A stretch of 64,000 nt of DNA from positions 1 through 64,000 of the forward strand of contig CASFGU010000060.1 of NCBI GenBank assembly GCA_949294395.1, read 5' to 3'. Both the position numbers and the translations under genes were made by a program. This stretch comes from an uncultured bacterium. Its GTDB lineage: Bacteria > Cyanobacteriota > Vampirovibrionia > Gastranaerophilales > Gastranaerophilaceae. Each line of letters opens with the position of its first letter. Within the stretch, counting starts at the first letter, position 1. The notes below the pieces were generated by a model that was not told the origin of the DNA, ran no database searches, and saw only the letters and a list, made by a program, of their open reading frames with translations. This document shows positions 1 through 7,573 of this stretch, one piece after another.

Positions 1-1
1 T

Positions 2-619
2 GTTGAATTAGGTAACTCAATAGGTTATCCGGTTGTTATGAAGATGACTTCTAAAACAACTTCACACAAAACCGATGTTGGCGGTGTTGTTGTTAACATC
101 AAATCAGAAGAACAGTTGAGAAAAGAATACAAAGGACTCCTCGAAAGACTTGAAGCAAAAGGATTGCTTGAAGGTCTTGAAGGTGTCATCATTCAAGAAA
201 TGGTAAAAGGCAGCCGTGAAATGGTTTGCGGTATTGCAACTGACCCTCAGTACGGTCCGATGATGATGTTCGGCTTAGGCGGTGTATTCGTTGAAGTTAT
301 GAAAGACGTAACTTTCAGAATTGCTCCTCTGACTGATGTTGATGCAGAAGAGATGATTAAATCTGTTAAAGCATACAAGTTACTTGAAGGTGCAAGAGGT
401 ACAAAACCTGCTCAAATGAACCAGATACAAGAAACCTTGCTGAGATTATCCCAGCTGGTAAGTGATTTCAAATTCATCGACGAACTTGACATCAACCCTC
501 TGTTAATCTCAGAAACAACAGGTGAAGGCATTGCGGTTGACGGACGTATCAAAGTAAGAATGGAAGAAGCGAAAGAAGCTCTCGGATGTTCCTGCGGAGA
601 ATGCTCACTTTGCCATTAA
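2..619 (+). CDS. Acetate--CoA ligase (ADP-forming) type, ATP-grasp domain, 3' part
   Basis: The reading frame is open from the window edge, so the 5' part is missing. The visible 205 residues match the ATP-grasp_5 (beta) part of ADP-forming acyl-CoA synthetases, which make ATP from acyl-CoA, ADP and phosphate. The SHKTDVGGVV segment, the EMVKGSREM strand, the glycine-rich FGLGGVFVEV loop and the ELDINPLL motif near the end are all typical. The C-terminus ends in an unusual cysteine cluster (CSCGECSLC), which the family does not need and which may bind metal. A terminator follows. The exact acyl substrate cannot be read from this fragment. Confidence 0.8.
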   Translation, partial: VELGNSIGYPVVMKMTSKTTSHKTDVGGVVVNIKSEEQLRKEYKGLLERLEAKGLLEGLEGVIIQEMVKGSREMVCGIATDPQYGPMMMFGLGGVFVEVMKDVTFRIAPLTDVDAEEMIKSVKAYKLLEGARGTKPAQMNQIQETLLRLSQLVSDFKFIDELDINPLLISETTGEGIAVDGRIKVRMEEAKEALGCSCGECSLCH

Positions 620-637
620 TATGATTTAAATTAAATA

Positions 638-666
638 AAAGACCGGCCCGTTTGACCGGTCTTTTT
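638..666 (+). terminator. Rho-independent terminator
   Basis: A 9-bp stem (aaagaccgg / ccggtcttt) with a 9-nt loop is followed by a T run, 19 bases after the acyl-CoA synthetase stop codon. Confidence 0.9.
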
Positions 667-700
667 CGTACCTGATTTATTTAAGAATATGAGGAGATAA

Positions 701-955
701 ATGTTTAAAATAACCCCTAAAATAAACGCTGCGATTGGTGCAACAAGAGATAGAATGTATATAAGAAAATTTGAAAAAGGAAAGATTGACGATACTCCGG
801 ATTTTTACAACAAACTTGTAGAAAAATCCGGCAAATCTTCAAATAATATTAAAAAAATGGTTGCTAACTGGAAACTTGCCTATCAGGATAATTTGAATTA
901 TCAGAATCTTATTCAAAGAATAAATAATACCTTTAAAGGTAAAATAAACAAATAA
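701..955 (+). CDS. Small hypothetical protein, 84 aa
   Basis: The ATG has a strong GAGGAG site seven bases upstream and the gene is bracketed by two terminators, so it is a monocistronic unit. The protein is basic and rich in Lys and Asn, with no signal peptide or membrane segment. It is predicted to be mostly helical (KLVEKSGKSSNNIKKMVANW). I recognise no domain. The stop codon lies inside the 5' edge of the next terminator stem. Confidence 0.6.
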   Translation: MFKITPKINAAIGATRDRMYIRKFEKGKIDDTPDFYNKLVEKSGKSSNNIKKMVANWKLAYQDNLNYQNLIQRINNTFKGKINK

Positions 956-977
956 AACCCGATTTAATCGGGTTTTT
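954..977. terminator. Bidirectional terminator
   Basis: The stem cccgat/atcggg carries flanking A and T runs (aaaacccgat, atcgggttttt). It can end both the small plus-strand gene and the convergent regulator gene. Confidence 0.85.
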
Positions 978-981
978 AGTT

Positions 982-1200
982 TTAGAATTTGCAATTGATA
1001 ATTTCCATAACATCAACATTTAGAGCTTCTGCTATTTTGTATAAAGTTTTAATTTTAAAGTTATAAGCTCCGCGTTCAATAGAGCTTACAGAATTCGTGC
1101 TCAAATCAGATTTGAAGCCTAATTCTTCCTGTGAAAGCCCCCGTTTTAACCTTAAGTACCTGATACTCTGCCCTAATTTGAATAAAAGTTCATCCTGCAT
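982..1200 (-). CDS. XRE-family HTH regulator, short subtype (pair 1)
   Basis: This 72-residue protein is little more than one Cro/CI-type helix-turn-helix domain. The LSQEELGFKSDLSTNSVSSIERG core spans residues 22-44 and is followed by the TLYKIAEALNV helix. It is transcribed divergently from the pilin-like gene at 1305. A perfect inverted repeat lies between them, so it most likely represses or switches that gene and itself. It most resembles the 81-residue regulator at 37098. There is no C-terminal sensor domain, so what it responds to is unknown. Confidence 0.85.
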   Translation of the reverse strand: MQDELLFKLGQSIRYLRLKRGLSQEELGFKSDLSTNSVSSIERGAYNFKIKTLYKIAEALNVDVMEIINCKF

Positions 1201-1219
1201 AATATTTCATTCTACCTGC

Positions 1220-1248
1220 TTGACAATCGCGCTTCTAATATGTAAACT
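1220..1248 (+). promoter_or_regulatory. Candidate promoter of pilin gene 1
   Basis: TTGACA (1220-1225) is followed after 17 bases by TAAACT (1243-1248). The -10 element lies inside the left arm of the inverted repeat at 1241-1268, so a protein bound there would block polymerase. Confidence 0.5.
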
Positions 1249-1268
1249 TGTATTATTACAAGTTTACA
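1241..1268. promoter_or_regulatory. Perfect 12-bp inverted-repeat operator, pair 1
   Basis: Arms TGTAAACTTGTA (1241-1252) and TACAAGTTTACA (1257-1268) are perfectly complementary around a 4-base spacer. The site sits between the divergent XRE regulator and the pilin gene. Its position suggests it is the regulator's binding site. Confidence 0.75.
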
Positions 1269-1304
1269 TGTAAAAATAAACGTAAAATAGGAGAAGCTGT
1301 TATT

Positions 1305-2096
1305 ATGAAAAAAGCATTTACATTAGCAGAGGTTCTGATTACGCTTGGTATAATCGGAGTAGTCGCTGCAATGACTATGCCGGCGTTAATGAATAAAACA
1401 AGAAATAAAGAACTTCACACCGCATTTTTAAAAACTTATTCCGAGTTAAACCAGATTGCCGGACTGTTTAAAGCAGATTACGGGGTTTCTGTTTCTGAGT
1501 ATCTGGCTGGTAGTAGTGTTTCAACAAATGCTGGTAAAATTTTTTCATATTATAAAGGGTCGAAAATTACAAATAAAGGCGGACAGGGCGTAGCTGATGA
1601 AGAGGGTAATTTTGTTGCATTTTATCCAATGAATACACTTAACGGAAAGGCTTATTCAGGCGGTGCAAATTCACATGGGAAGAATTCTTCTTTTTTCTGT
1701 GATAATTCTGTATTTCAAAACAATCAATCCGGTGCATTAATGATACTGAACGATGCTCCTGATGCAGGACAAAACGGCCCTGTAATCTGTGTTGATATAA
1801 ACGGCAAAAAGAAACCTAACAGATACGGGATAGATTATTTTATGTTTATATTTACTGTAGACGGGCACGTGATTCCGGTTGGTCAGGAACATAAAAATAA
1901 CACCCCTTATCCTTGTAACAGTGCTTCAGGTTCATGTGGCAATTTTAGCAATGTCGGTGCTGAGTATTGTTCAAATACTTCAAGCAATATTGCATACAAC
2001 ACTTCCTGTGCATATTACGCACTCACAAACACCCACCCGACCAAAGAAGGGAAAGATTACTGGACGGACTTTCTGGGTGAGGTTTACAGCAGGTAA
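1305..2096 (+). CDS. Type IV pilin-like protein (prepilin N-terminal motif), pair 1
   Basis: The 263-residue protein starts MKKA|FTLAEVLITLG, a class-III prepilin leader. Cleavage is expected between Ala4 and Phe5, with the conserved Glu five residues into the mature protein and a hydrophobic helix to about residue 24. I chose the ATG at 1305 over an in-frame ATG at 1248 because it has an AGGAG site and makes a short leader; the earlier start would lie inside the operator. The C-terminal part is rich in Gly, Ser, Asn and Cys and differs from the other four pilin-like genes here, as expected for surface-exposed minor pilins or pseudopilins. It probably acts in a type IV pilus, competence or secretion pseudopilus. 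Confidence 0.85.
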   Translation: MKKAFTLAEVLITLGIIGVVAAMTMPALMNKTRNKELHTAFLKTYSELNQIAGLFKADYGVSVSEYLAGSSVSTNAGKIFSYYKGSKITNKGGQGVADEEGNFVAFYPMNTLNGKAYSGGANSHGKNSSFFCDNSVFQNNQSGALMILNDAPDAGQNGPVICVDINGKKKPNRYGIDYFMFIFTVDGHVIPVGQEHKNNTPYPCNSASGSCGNFSNVGAEYCSNTSSNIAYNTSCAYYALTNTHPTKEGKDYWTDFLGEVYSR

Positions 2097-2388
2097 TATT
2101 GTTAAAGATTGTAAAAAGGCTTTCGCACCTCCCTTTGACCGAGCGGCGGTTGGAAGGGGGTTCGTTAGCCAGTACCGTTAATCGCAAGTTGTAACGACTT
2201 CTGTCTTTATGTCATTCTGAACTTGTTTCAGAAGCCCCATTTAAATTATTTCACCTGGAGTCGTTTGGCATGGAAACAAGTTTTTGGAAAAATAAGGCAA
2301 ATAAATTCAGGATAACAGAAGTTTTTACAACTACTTCCATTTGATTTTGCGGTGCAAAGCGGCGCTTGTGTTCTTTTACCACACCTTT
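2097..2388. other. Gene-free stretch with repeat fragments
   Basis: No gene is supported here. It holds a degenerate copy of the CCTCCC palindromic repeat (about 2128-2168), a copy of the GTCAT(T/C)CTGAAC repeat (2211-2238) and a large imperfect inverted repeat. The inverted-repeat arms at 2188-2204 and 2315-2331 match at 15 of 17 positions and enclose the second repeat. Confidence 0.6.
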
Positions 2389-2859
2389 TTAATACCCGAT
2401 AGCCCAGTTAACGGACTGGGAGAAATCATTTTTCGGCTCAACCGCAATTGTGGAGGTCACAGCCGGAACTTCAATTACTTTTGCAGCTTTCTGTAAGATA
2501 TTATATTCAGTCATTCTGTTGTCAACGTTATTGAATGATTTTAACCTGTCCAAATTGTTTTGTAATTCGGCGTTCTCGTCATTGAGTGAGGTAACCTGCC
2601 GGCTGAGGGTGTTAAGTGTAATTTCATGCGACATTTCAAAGTAATAGCTGATAAAGGCAACTACTATAAAGATGCCGAGTATTGCACATAAAGTTGTATT
2701 TACCTTCCTGATTGCCATTTCTTTTACCGGATTAACCCTGTGAAAATAACCTTCAATAACCGGAGCCTGCTGTATCGGGCGTTCTGCATAACCTGTGTTT
2801 ACATAAGAATAACTTAATTCTGTTGTTTGTACTCTCGCTGTATTCAATTTCTTCCCCAA
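2389..2859 (-). CDS. FtsL-like divisome protein
   Basis: The 156-residue protein has a cytoplasmic N-terminus, one membrane segment near residues 55-73 and a coiled coil (about 80-112, SRQVTSLNDENAELQNNLDRL). That is the architecture of FtsL, a bitopic septum protein that works with FtsB and FtsQ. It lies directly after rsmH on the same strand, 20 bases apart, the usual mraW-ftsL order of the dcw cluster. FtsL sequences diverge strongly, so the call rests on topology and context. The tail beyond residue 115 is longer than in typical FtsL. Confidence 0.6.
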   Translation of the reverse strand: MGKKLNTARVQTTELSYSYVNTGYAERPIQQAPVIEGYFHRVNPVKEMAIRKVNTTLCAILGIFIVVAFISYYFEMSHEITLNTLSRQVTSLNDENAELQNNLDRLKSFNNVDNRMTEYNILQKAAKVIEVPAVTSTIAVEPKNDFSQSVNWAIGY

Positions 2860-2879
2860 CTTTTACTGTTAAAAAATAA

Positions 2880-3815
2880 CTACCCTCTGTTAATACATCT
2901 AGCGATTCTTAACTTTGCGCTTCTTGACGGCGGATTTTCTTTTATTTCCTCCGGTGTCGCCGTAATCGGTTTTTTATTTACCAGCTCTAATCTTGGCGGC
3001 AGGCATGTACAAATCATTTGATTTTTTTCGCAATGACACCGCTGTGAGTGGTATTTGAATAAGTTTTTCACTATCCTATCCTCCAAAGAGTGAAAACTTA
3101 TTACACTTATTATAGCACCAATGTCCAGTAAATCCAACACTTCATTCAGAGTATTTTTAACATTTTGTAACTCGTGATTAACTTCAATTCTGATTGCCTG
3201 AAATACTCTTGTCGCAGGATGTATAGCGGATTTTATGTGTGGTGTGCTTCTTACGATTAAATCTGCCAGTTCTGTTGTTGTCGCAATCTTTTTGTGCCTT
3301 CTCTCCTCTGCAATTGCACGGGCAATCCTTTTTGAAAAACGTTCTTCTCCGTATTCGGAAAAGATTTTCACTAAATCCGCCTCTGTGTAAGTGTTTACAA
3401 CATCATAAGCAGAAAAATTTTCCTCCTGATTAAAACGCATGTCAAGCGGAGCCTCTTTTGAAAAAGAAAAGCCTCTTTCTGGCTTGTTAAACTGATGATA
3501 GGATGCACCAAGGTCAAAAAGCACGCCGCCGGTGATTTTTTCAATCCCGAGGTCATGTAACACTTTCTTAATATATGTGTAAGAACTTTTAATTATTGTT
3601 AAGTTTTTGTAATCTTTCAGCCTTTCTGACGCTGCTGCGATAGCATCATCATCAATATCAAAAGCAATAAGCCTCCCGTCCGGCTGAATTTTTTGCAGAA
3701 TTAATTCACTGTGACCTCCGCCACCGAGCGTGCAGTCAACGTAAGTAAGCCCGTTTTTGCACTCAAGCGCATCTACAGCTTCATTTTTCATAACAGTGTA
3801 ATGCTTAAATTCCAT
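2880..3815 (-). CDS. rsmH: 16S rRNA (cytosine1402-N4)-methyltransferase
   Basis: RsmH uses S-adenosylmethionine to methylate N4 of C1402 in the decoding centre of 16S rRNA. The 311-residue length is normal. The SAM-binding loop GGGGHSE lies at residues 31-37. FDLGASYHQF, the GFSF..APLDMRF segment, the HPATRVFQAIRI motif and ISFHSLEDRIVK are all recognisable. The start (MEFKHYTVM) matches the family start. It is the first gene of the unit that continues into the ftsL-like gene. Confidence 0.95.
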   Translation of the reverse strand: MEFKHYTVMKNEAVDALECKNGLTYVDCTLGGGGHSELILQKIQPDGRLIAFDIDDDAIAAASERLKDYKNLTIIKSSYTYIKKVLHDLGIEKITGGVLFDLGASYHQFNKPERGFSFSKEAPLDMRFNQEENFSAYDVVNTYTEADLVKIFSEYGEERFSKRIARAIAEERRHKKIATTTELADLIVRSTPHIKSAIHPATRVFQAIRIEVNHELQNVKNTLNEVLDLLDIGAIISVISFHSLEDRIVKNLFKYHSQRCHCEKNQMICTCLPPRLELVNKKPITATPEEIKENPPSRSAKLRIARCINRG

Positions 3816-3859
3816 AAAAGGAATCTTAGCATAAAACGCTTTAAAAAATGTACTCTAAA

Positions 3860-4054
3860 TTATTGAAATACAAAACCTTCAAGCCCGTATTCGTCAATTA
3901 TTTCGAGAAATTTGTTGTAGGTGTAGCTTTGAGTTTCACCGTTTTCGTCGAAAACTTCGATAATTTCATTTTTGTTTTGATTTTCTACAGCGCTAATCAT
4001 TTTATCTATTTCATTGTTTTCGCTTTCTGCAGTTGAAATAAATTTGATGTCCAT
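3860..4054 (-). CDS. Small hypothetical acidic protein, paralog of its neighbour
   Basis: The 64-residue acidic protein ends SYTYNKFLEIIDEYGLEGF. The gene just upstream ends IYTYAKFLEIYDTHGLDGF, so the two are tandem duplicates sharing a C-terminal module of about 22 residues. A GGAGCG-type site precedes the ATG. No known domain, signal peptide or membrane segment was seen. Function unknown. Confidence 0.6.
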   Translation of the reverse strand: MDIKFISTAESENNEIDKMISAVENQNKNEIIEVFDENGETQSYTYNKFLEIIDEYGLEGFVFQ

Positions 4055-4074
4055 AATTCGCTCCTAATTTATGA

Positions 4075-4326
4075 TTAATGTATTAAAAATCCGTCTAAAC
4101 CGTGTGTATCGTATATTTCCAGAAATTTTGCGTATGTATAAATCTGAGAATTTTCAGGTTTTTGCTGATCCATAATAACAATTCTTCCGTTGCCGATTTT
4201 TGAATCTAAGTGCATCATAAAATCGACCATTGCTGTTACGAAAATTTCGTCCTCAAGATCTTCAACTGTCACACTTTTTAGGAAGTGGAAATCTTTTTCC
4301 TGAAATTGTTTTGCTGTTGCTGCCAT
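4075..4326 (-). CDS. Small hypothetical protein, paralog of its neighbour
   Basis: The start is set at 4326 (MAATAKQF) because AAGGAG lies eight bases upstream; an in-frame ATG 27 bases earlier lacks such a site and would put the AAGGAG inside the coding region. The 83-residue product has an N-terminal helical part with TVEDLEDEIFVTAMVDFMMHL and the shared C-terminal module TYAKFLEIYDTHGLDGF. It forms a two-gene unit with the paralog at 3860. Function unknown. Confidence 0.6.
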   Translation of the reverse strand: MAATAKQFQEKDFHFLKSVTVEDLEDEIFVTAMVDFMMHLDSKIGNGRIVIMDQQKPENSQIYTYAKFLEIYDTHGLDGFLIH

Positions 4327-4459
4327 TGTGAAAACTCCTTGAGTTTTAACCATTAACTTTACGTTCGTGATTACGGCATTGTTTAATGATTTCTTTAATA
4401 AAAATCAGTGATTGTTACAAAAATGTTACATGAGCGGCGGAAAAGAATATTCTGCATAA

Positions 4460-4492
4460 AAAGGCGCCGGAAAAATATTTTCCGGCGCCTTT
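4460..4492 (-). terminator. Terminator downstream of gltX
   Basis: A long stem (aaaggcgccggaaaa / ttttccggcgccttt, loop tat) lies 18 bases after the gltX stop. It is followed on the minus strand by a T run. Confidence 0.85.
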
Positions 4493-4510
4493 CCAATTTT
4501 GTTTATAAAA

Positions 4511-5980
4511 TTAAACAGTCTGTTTAATTGCGCTGTTAACGCGGTTAAATGTTTTATCTTTCCCGATAATAGCAAGAATTGCAGTCATATCAGCACCGCA
4601 TAATCTTCCTGTTACAGCGGCTCTTACTGCCCACATTGTAACCTTAGGTTTGATACCTTTTTCCTTGTAGAAAGCTCTGAACTGTTCAAGTTTTTCGTGA
4701 AGATTTTCTTCAGTCCAATCCCAGTCTTTTGCCTGCTCAATGAAGGTTTTCAAAACATCCTGTGACACGTCGCTGTCGAGAGTCTCTCTTGCTTTTTCAT
4801 CTATTTCAACACCTTCACCGAAGAAGTACGGAACAGCATCCGTAATGTCTGAAAGAAGTGTCAGAGGCTCATAGGTAACCTCAACCATCCTTGTGTACTG
4901 TGCATCAGTAAGTTCGGAGAGGTCATATTTTGTAAGATAAGGTTTTAATCTTTCCTTCAATTCCGGAATAGAAAGCATTTTGATGTAGTGGCTGTTCATC
5001 CAGTTAAGTTTGTCATATTCAAAGATTGAATTTGAGGATGAAATTTCATTAATTCTGAAGTCAGCCGCAATTTCATCAATTGTTTTGATTTCTTTTCCGT
5101 CGGAAGGCGACCACCCTAGAAGCGCTACGAAGTTTACGAGTGCGTCAGTGAGGTAGCCCTTTTCGACAAACTCTGAAACTGCGGTTGCACCGTGGCGTTT
5201 GGAGAGCTTGCTTCTGTCCGGCGCAAGAATCATGCCGAGGTGTCCAAATCTCGGAACTTCAGCACCGAGTGCTTCAAATATAAGAATTTGTTTGAATGTA
5301 TTTGAAATATGATCTTCCCCGCGTATAACGTGAGATATTTTCATAAGCATATCATCGATTACAACTGCGAAATTGTAAGTCGGAGTTCCGTTTGATTTCA
5401 AGATAACGAAATCCCCGAGAAGGCTTGTGTCCATGTGGAGTTCGCCTTTAACAAGGTCATTGAATTTCAAAATAGTTGAATCGTGGAAAGCTTTCTGTGC
5501 TTTTGAAATATTGAACCTTACAGCAGGTTTTCTGCCTTCTGCGCGTAATTTAGCCTTTTCTTCTTCTGTAAGATTTTCGCATTTTTTTGTGTAAACGTAA
5601 GGTTTTTTATTTTCTGCGGCTTCTTTTTTCTCAGCCTCAAGCTCTTCCGGAGTGCAGAAGCATTCATAAGCAAATCCTTTATCCAGAAGCTCCTGAACAT
5701 ATTTCGGGTAAATGTCAAATCTTTCGGACTGTGTATATGGGCCGTAAGGACCTCCGATGTCAGGGCCTTCATCCCAGTTAAGTCCGAGAGCCTTAAGGCT
5801 GTCAAAGATATTGTCAATATAAGCCTGACTTGTGCGTTCAGCGTCAGTATCTTCAATTCTTAGAATAAATTTACCGTTATTCTTTTTGGCAAAAAGATAG
5901 TTAAATAAAGCTGTTCTTGCGGTTCCAATATGCAGGTTTCCGCTCGGTGACGGTGCTATTCTAACTCTAACTTCATTCAT
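4511..5980 (-). CDS. gltX: Glutamyl-tRNA synthetase
   Basis: This class I synthetase charges tRNA-Glu (and often tRNA-Gln, for later amidation). The HIGH signature appears as HIGT in APSPSGNLHIGTARTALFN (residues 9-27) and the KMSKS loop as KLSKRHGA. The 489-residue length from the ATG at 5980 is standard. A longer frame to 6028 exists, but GAGG lies eight bases before the 5980 ATG and the family begins at this point. The anticodon-binding C-terminal region is complete, ending NRVNSAIKQ. Confidence 0.95.
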   Translation of the reverse strand: MNEVRVRIAPSPSGNLHIGTARTALFNYLFAKKNNGKFILRIEDTDAERTSQAYIDNIFDSLKALGLNWDEGPDIGGPYGPYTQSERFDIYPKYVQELLDKGFAYECFCTPEELEAEKKEAAENKKPYVYTKKCENLTEEEKAKLRAEGRKPAVRFNISKAQKAFHDSTILKFNDLVKGELHMDTSLLGDFVILKSNGTPTYNFAVVIDDMLMKISHVIRGEDHISNTFKQILIFEALGAEVPRFGHLGMILAPDRSKLSKRHGATAVSEFVEKGYLTDALVNFVALLGWSPSDGKEIKTIDEIAADFRINEISSSNSIFEYDKLNWMNSHYIKMLSIPELKERLKPYLTKYDLSELTDAQYTRMVEVTYEPLTLLSDITDAVPYFFGEGVEIDEKARETLDSDVSQDVLKTFIEQAKDWDWTEENLHEKLEQFRAFYKEKGIKPKVTMWAVRAAVTGRLCGADMTAILAIIGKDKTFNRVNSAIKQTV

Positions 5981-6069
5981 TTTTAAAACCTCGATTTCTT
6001 TAATATTTCGCACCAGTAATCGTATCACGCGCAGGTTTTAATTTCAAGGTTCAATCAGTGTAATATAAA

Positions 6070-6098
6070 TTACAAATTATCTGGTCTTGTGCTATAAT
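6070..6098 (+). promoter_or_regulatory. Promoter for a leaderless transcript
   Basis: TTACAA (6070-6075), 17 bases, then TGC-TATAAT (extended -10, 6090-6098). The ATG at 6105 begins where transcription should start, leaving no room for a ribosome binding site. Confidence 0.7.
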
Positions 6099-6104
6099 AT
6101 GATT

Positions 6105-6953
6105 ATGAAAAGAGCGCTTTTAATATTGGGGGTTTTTCTGATTGGTGCAGTAGTATTTGCAAAGGAAGAAGAGGTTACGCTTCCTAATATTTTTATCTAT
6201 CATATTCCGGATGTACAGGAAACAGTTCCGGAGGATGATCTTGTGCCTGACGAATTAAAAAACTCGGCTCCGGAAAAGGATGAATATGAACTCTTTGAAG
6301 AGGATGAAATACCTCTTTTTGATTCTGTTGATGATGTGAATGATAAAGCTTATGCTGATTTCGTTGAGGACAGCAACGCAATTGTTTTGCAGGATGAGGA
6401 TGGTAAATATCTTTTGAATATAAGAGAACCGCAATCAATTTCATCCGATTCTCTTGTTTTTGATAAAAAAGCTGATACCGGCAGGCTGCTTAATCTCTCA
6501 AAATATTCTAAGGAAGAATACAATATTTCAGGACATTCAATGAATAACGTATATAAAACAGGCGGATTTTCGGTAGGAACAACATTTGATTCTAGTATAG
6601 ACAAAATTTCTATGCTGGAGAAATCTGCAAAATTATTTACCAGATATGAAAATAACAGGTTTGCCCTGAGTTCAGCATTTGAGAAAACCCAGAATACAAC
6701 TATCGGAACTCTTAACGATACGTTTTATCTTTCACCGGAATTCAAGCTTAACAATTACTTTTCAATAAGGGAAGTTTTAAGTGCTGATATTACTAGAAAT
6801 CGTAAAAGCAGCGAACTTATATTTTCAGTGTCACCCTACGGTCACAGCGGTTCGGACAGGTTCCGGCTCGAGGTCGGCGCCAAGCAGACAATTGACCAGA
6901 ATAATGCACTCTATGGCACGCAGCTTAATTTCTCCACAAAGTTCAAATTGTAA
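6105..6953 (+). CDS. Exported protein, possible outer-membrane beta-barrel
   Basis: The start at 6105 gives a clean signal peptide (MKRALLILGVFLIGAVVFA). An acidic region of about 80 residues follows (PEDDLVPDEL, ELFEEDEIPLFD). The C-terminal half has alternating strands (FALSSAFEKTQNTTIG, LIFSVSPYG, FRLEVGAKQ) and ends NFSTKFKL. A terminal hydrophobic or aromatic strand of this kind is typical of outer-membrane barrels, so an outer-membrane location is plausible in a diderm cell. No family is recognised. The gene stands alone behind a strong extended -10 promoter. Confidence 0.65.
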   Translation: MKRALLILGVFLIGAVVFAKEEEVTLPNIFIYHIPDVQETVPEDDLVPDELKNSAPEKDEYELFEEDEIPLFDSVDDVNDKAYADFVEDSNAIVLQDEDGKYLLNIREPQSISSDSLVFDKKADTGRLLNLSKYSKEEYNISGHSMNNVYKTGGFSVGTTFDSSIDKISMLEKSAKLFTRYENNRFALSSAFEKTQNTTIGTLNDTFYLSPEFKLNNYFSIREVLSADITRNRKSSELIFSVSPYGHSGSDRFRLEVGAKQTIDQNNALYGTQLNFSTKFKL

Positions 6954-7019
6954 ATTTATCAAAACATAATTGTCCAGGGTCTATATTTTTACTATAATTT
7001 AATTGGCATTGGAAATTTT

Positions 7020-7151
7020 GTGACAGAAAGACAAAAAATTTTAAAGATTACTAAAATGTCAGTGCGTCCGGAAACAGCACCGCCGGAGAAGTCAGGAAGA
7101 AATTCATCAGGGAGTTTCAATTTTGAAAGAAAATACCGCTCAAAAAAATAA
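7020..7151 (+). CDS. Possible small basic protein (43 aa) overlapping the ftsB-like start
   Basis: A GTG at 7020 opens a 43-codon frame, with an internal ATG at 7056. It encodes a basic, Pro- and Ser-containing peptide ending FERKYRSKK. It lies 22 bases after a TATAAT (6993-6998) and overlaps the next gene's TTG start. The overlap could couple translation, but the ribosome site is weak and the frame may be chance. Confidence 0.25.
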   Translation: MTERQKILKITKMSVRPETAPPEKSGRNSSGSFNFERKYRSKK

Positions 7152-7563
7152 TAATCAGGCAGAAACGCAGTCAGGACAAAATCTTGCAGCGCGTACGAAA
7201 GCTAAATCCCGCAAGCATAAAAGGCGGGTAGGTTTTTATTATTCGTTTTTGACGATAGTTTTGCTTTTTTGTCTTGTGCAGGTCGGTTTCGGCGTAATTC
7301 TGAATATTTCCAAAATAATTGCCTACAAAGCTAAAATTAATACAATGGAAAAGGTGCGAGACGATGCTGAACAGCGTAACAAAGATTTGAAAAGCGATAT
7401 AAAACAGTTTTCAAAAACAGCAAGCCTTGAAGAAATTGCAAGGAATAATCTTAAAATGGCAGGCGAAGATGAGGTGCTTGTTATTATAAACAACACTCAG
7501 GAACAGCCGTCTGTAAAAGATAAGAACAAAAAACACCACAAAGATAAAAAGCAGAAAAACTAA
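7123..7563 (+). CDS. FtsB/DivIC-like septum protein
   Basis: The likely start is TTG at 7123, eight bases after GGAG; no ATG fits. The 146-residue protein has a basic cytoplasmic N-terminus (KSRKHKRRVG), one membrane segment (about residues 39-62), a coiled coil (INTMEKVRDDAEQRNKDLKS) and then ASLEEIARNNLKMAGEDEVLVII. This last segment is the typical FtsB/DivIC ending, in which the helix is followed by a short strand. A Lys/His-rich tail (KKHHKDKKQKN) is added. With the FtsL-like gene at 2389 it would complete the FtsL-FtsB pair. The downstream TPR gene begins 10 bases later, suggesting an operon. Confidence 0.75.
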   Translation: MKENTAQKNNNQAETQSGQNLAARTKAKSRKHKRRVGFYYSFLTIVLLFCLVQVGFGVILNISKIIAYKAKINTMEKVRDDAEQRNKDLKSDIKQFSKTASLEEIARNNLKMAGEDEVLVIINNTQEQPSVKDKNKKHHKDKKQKN

Positions 7564-7573
7564 ACGGTGATTT

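Noticed and set aside
1879-2181. 100-residue frame inside and beyond pilin 1
   Set aside because: It overlaps pilin 1 in another frame, has no ribosome site and low-complexity content.
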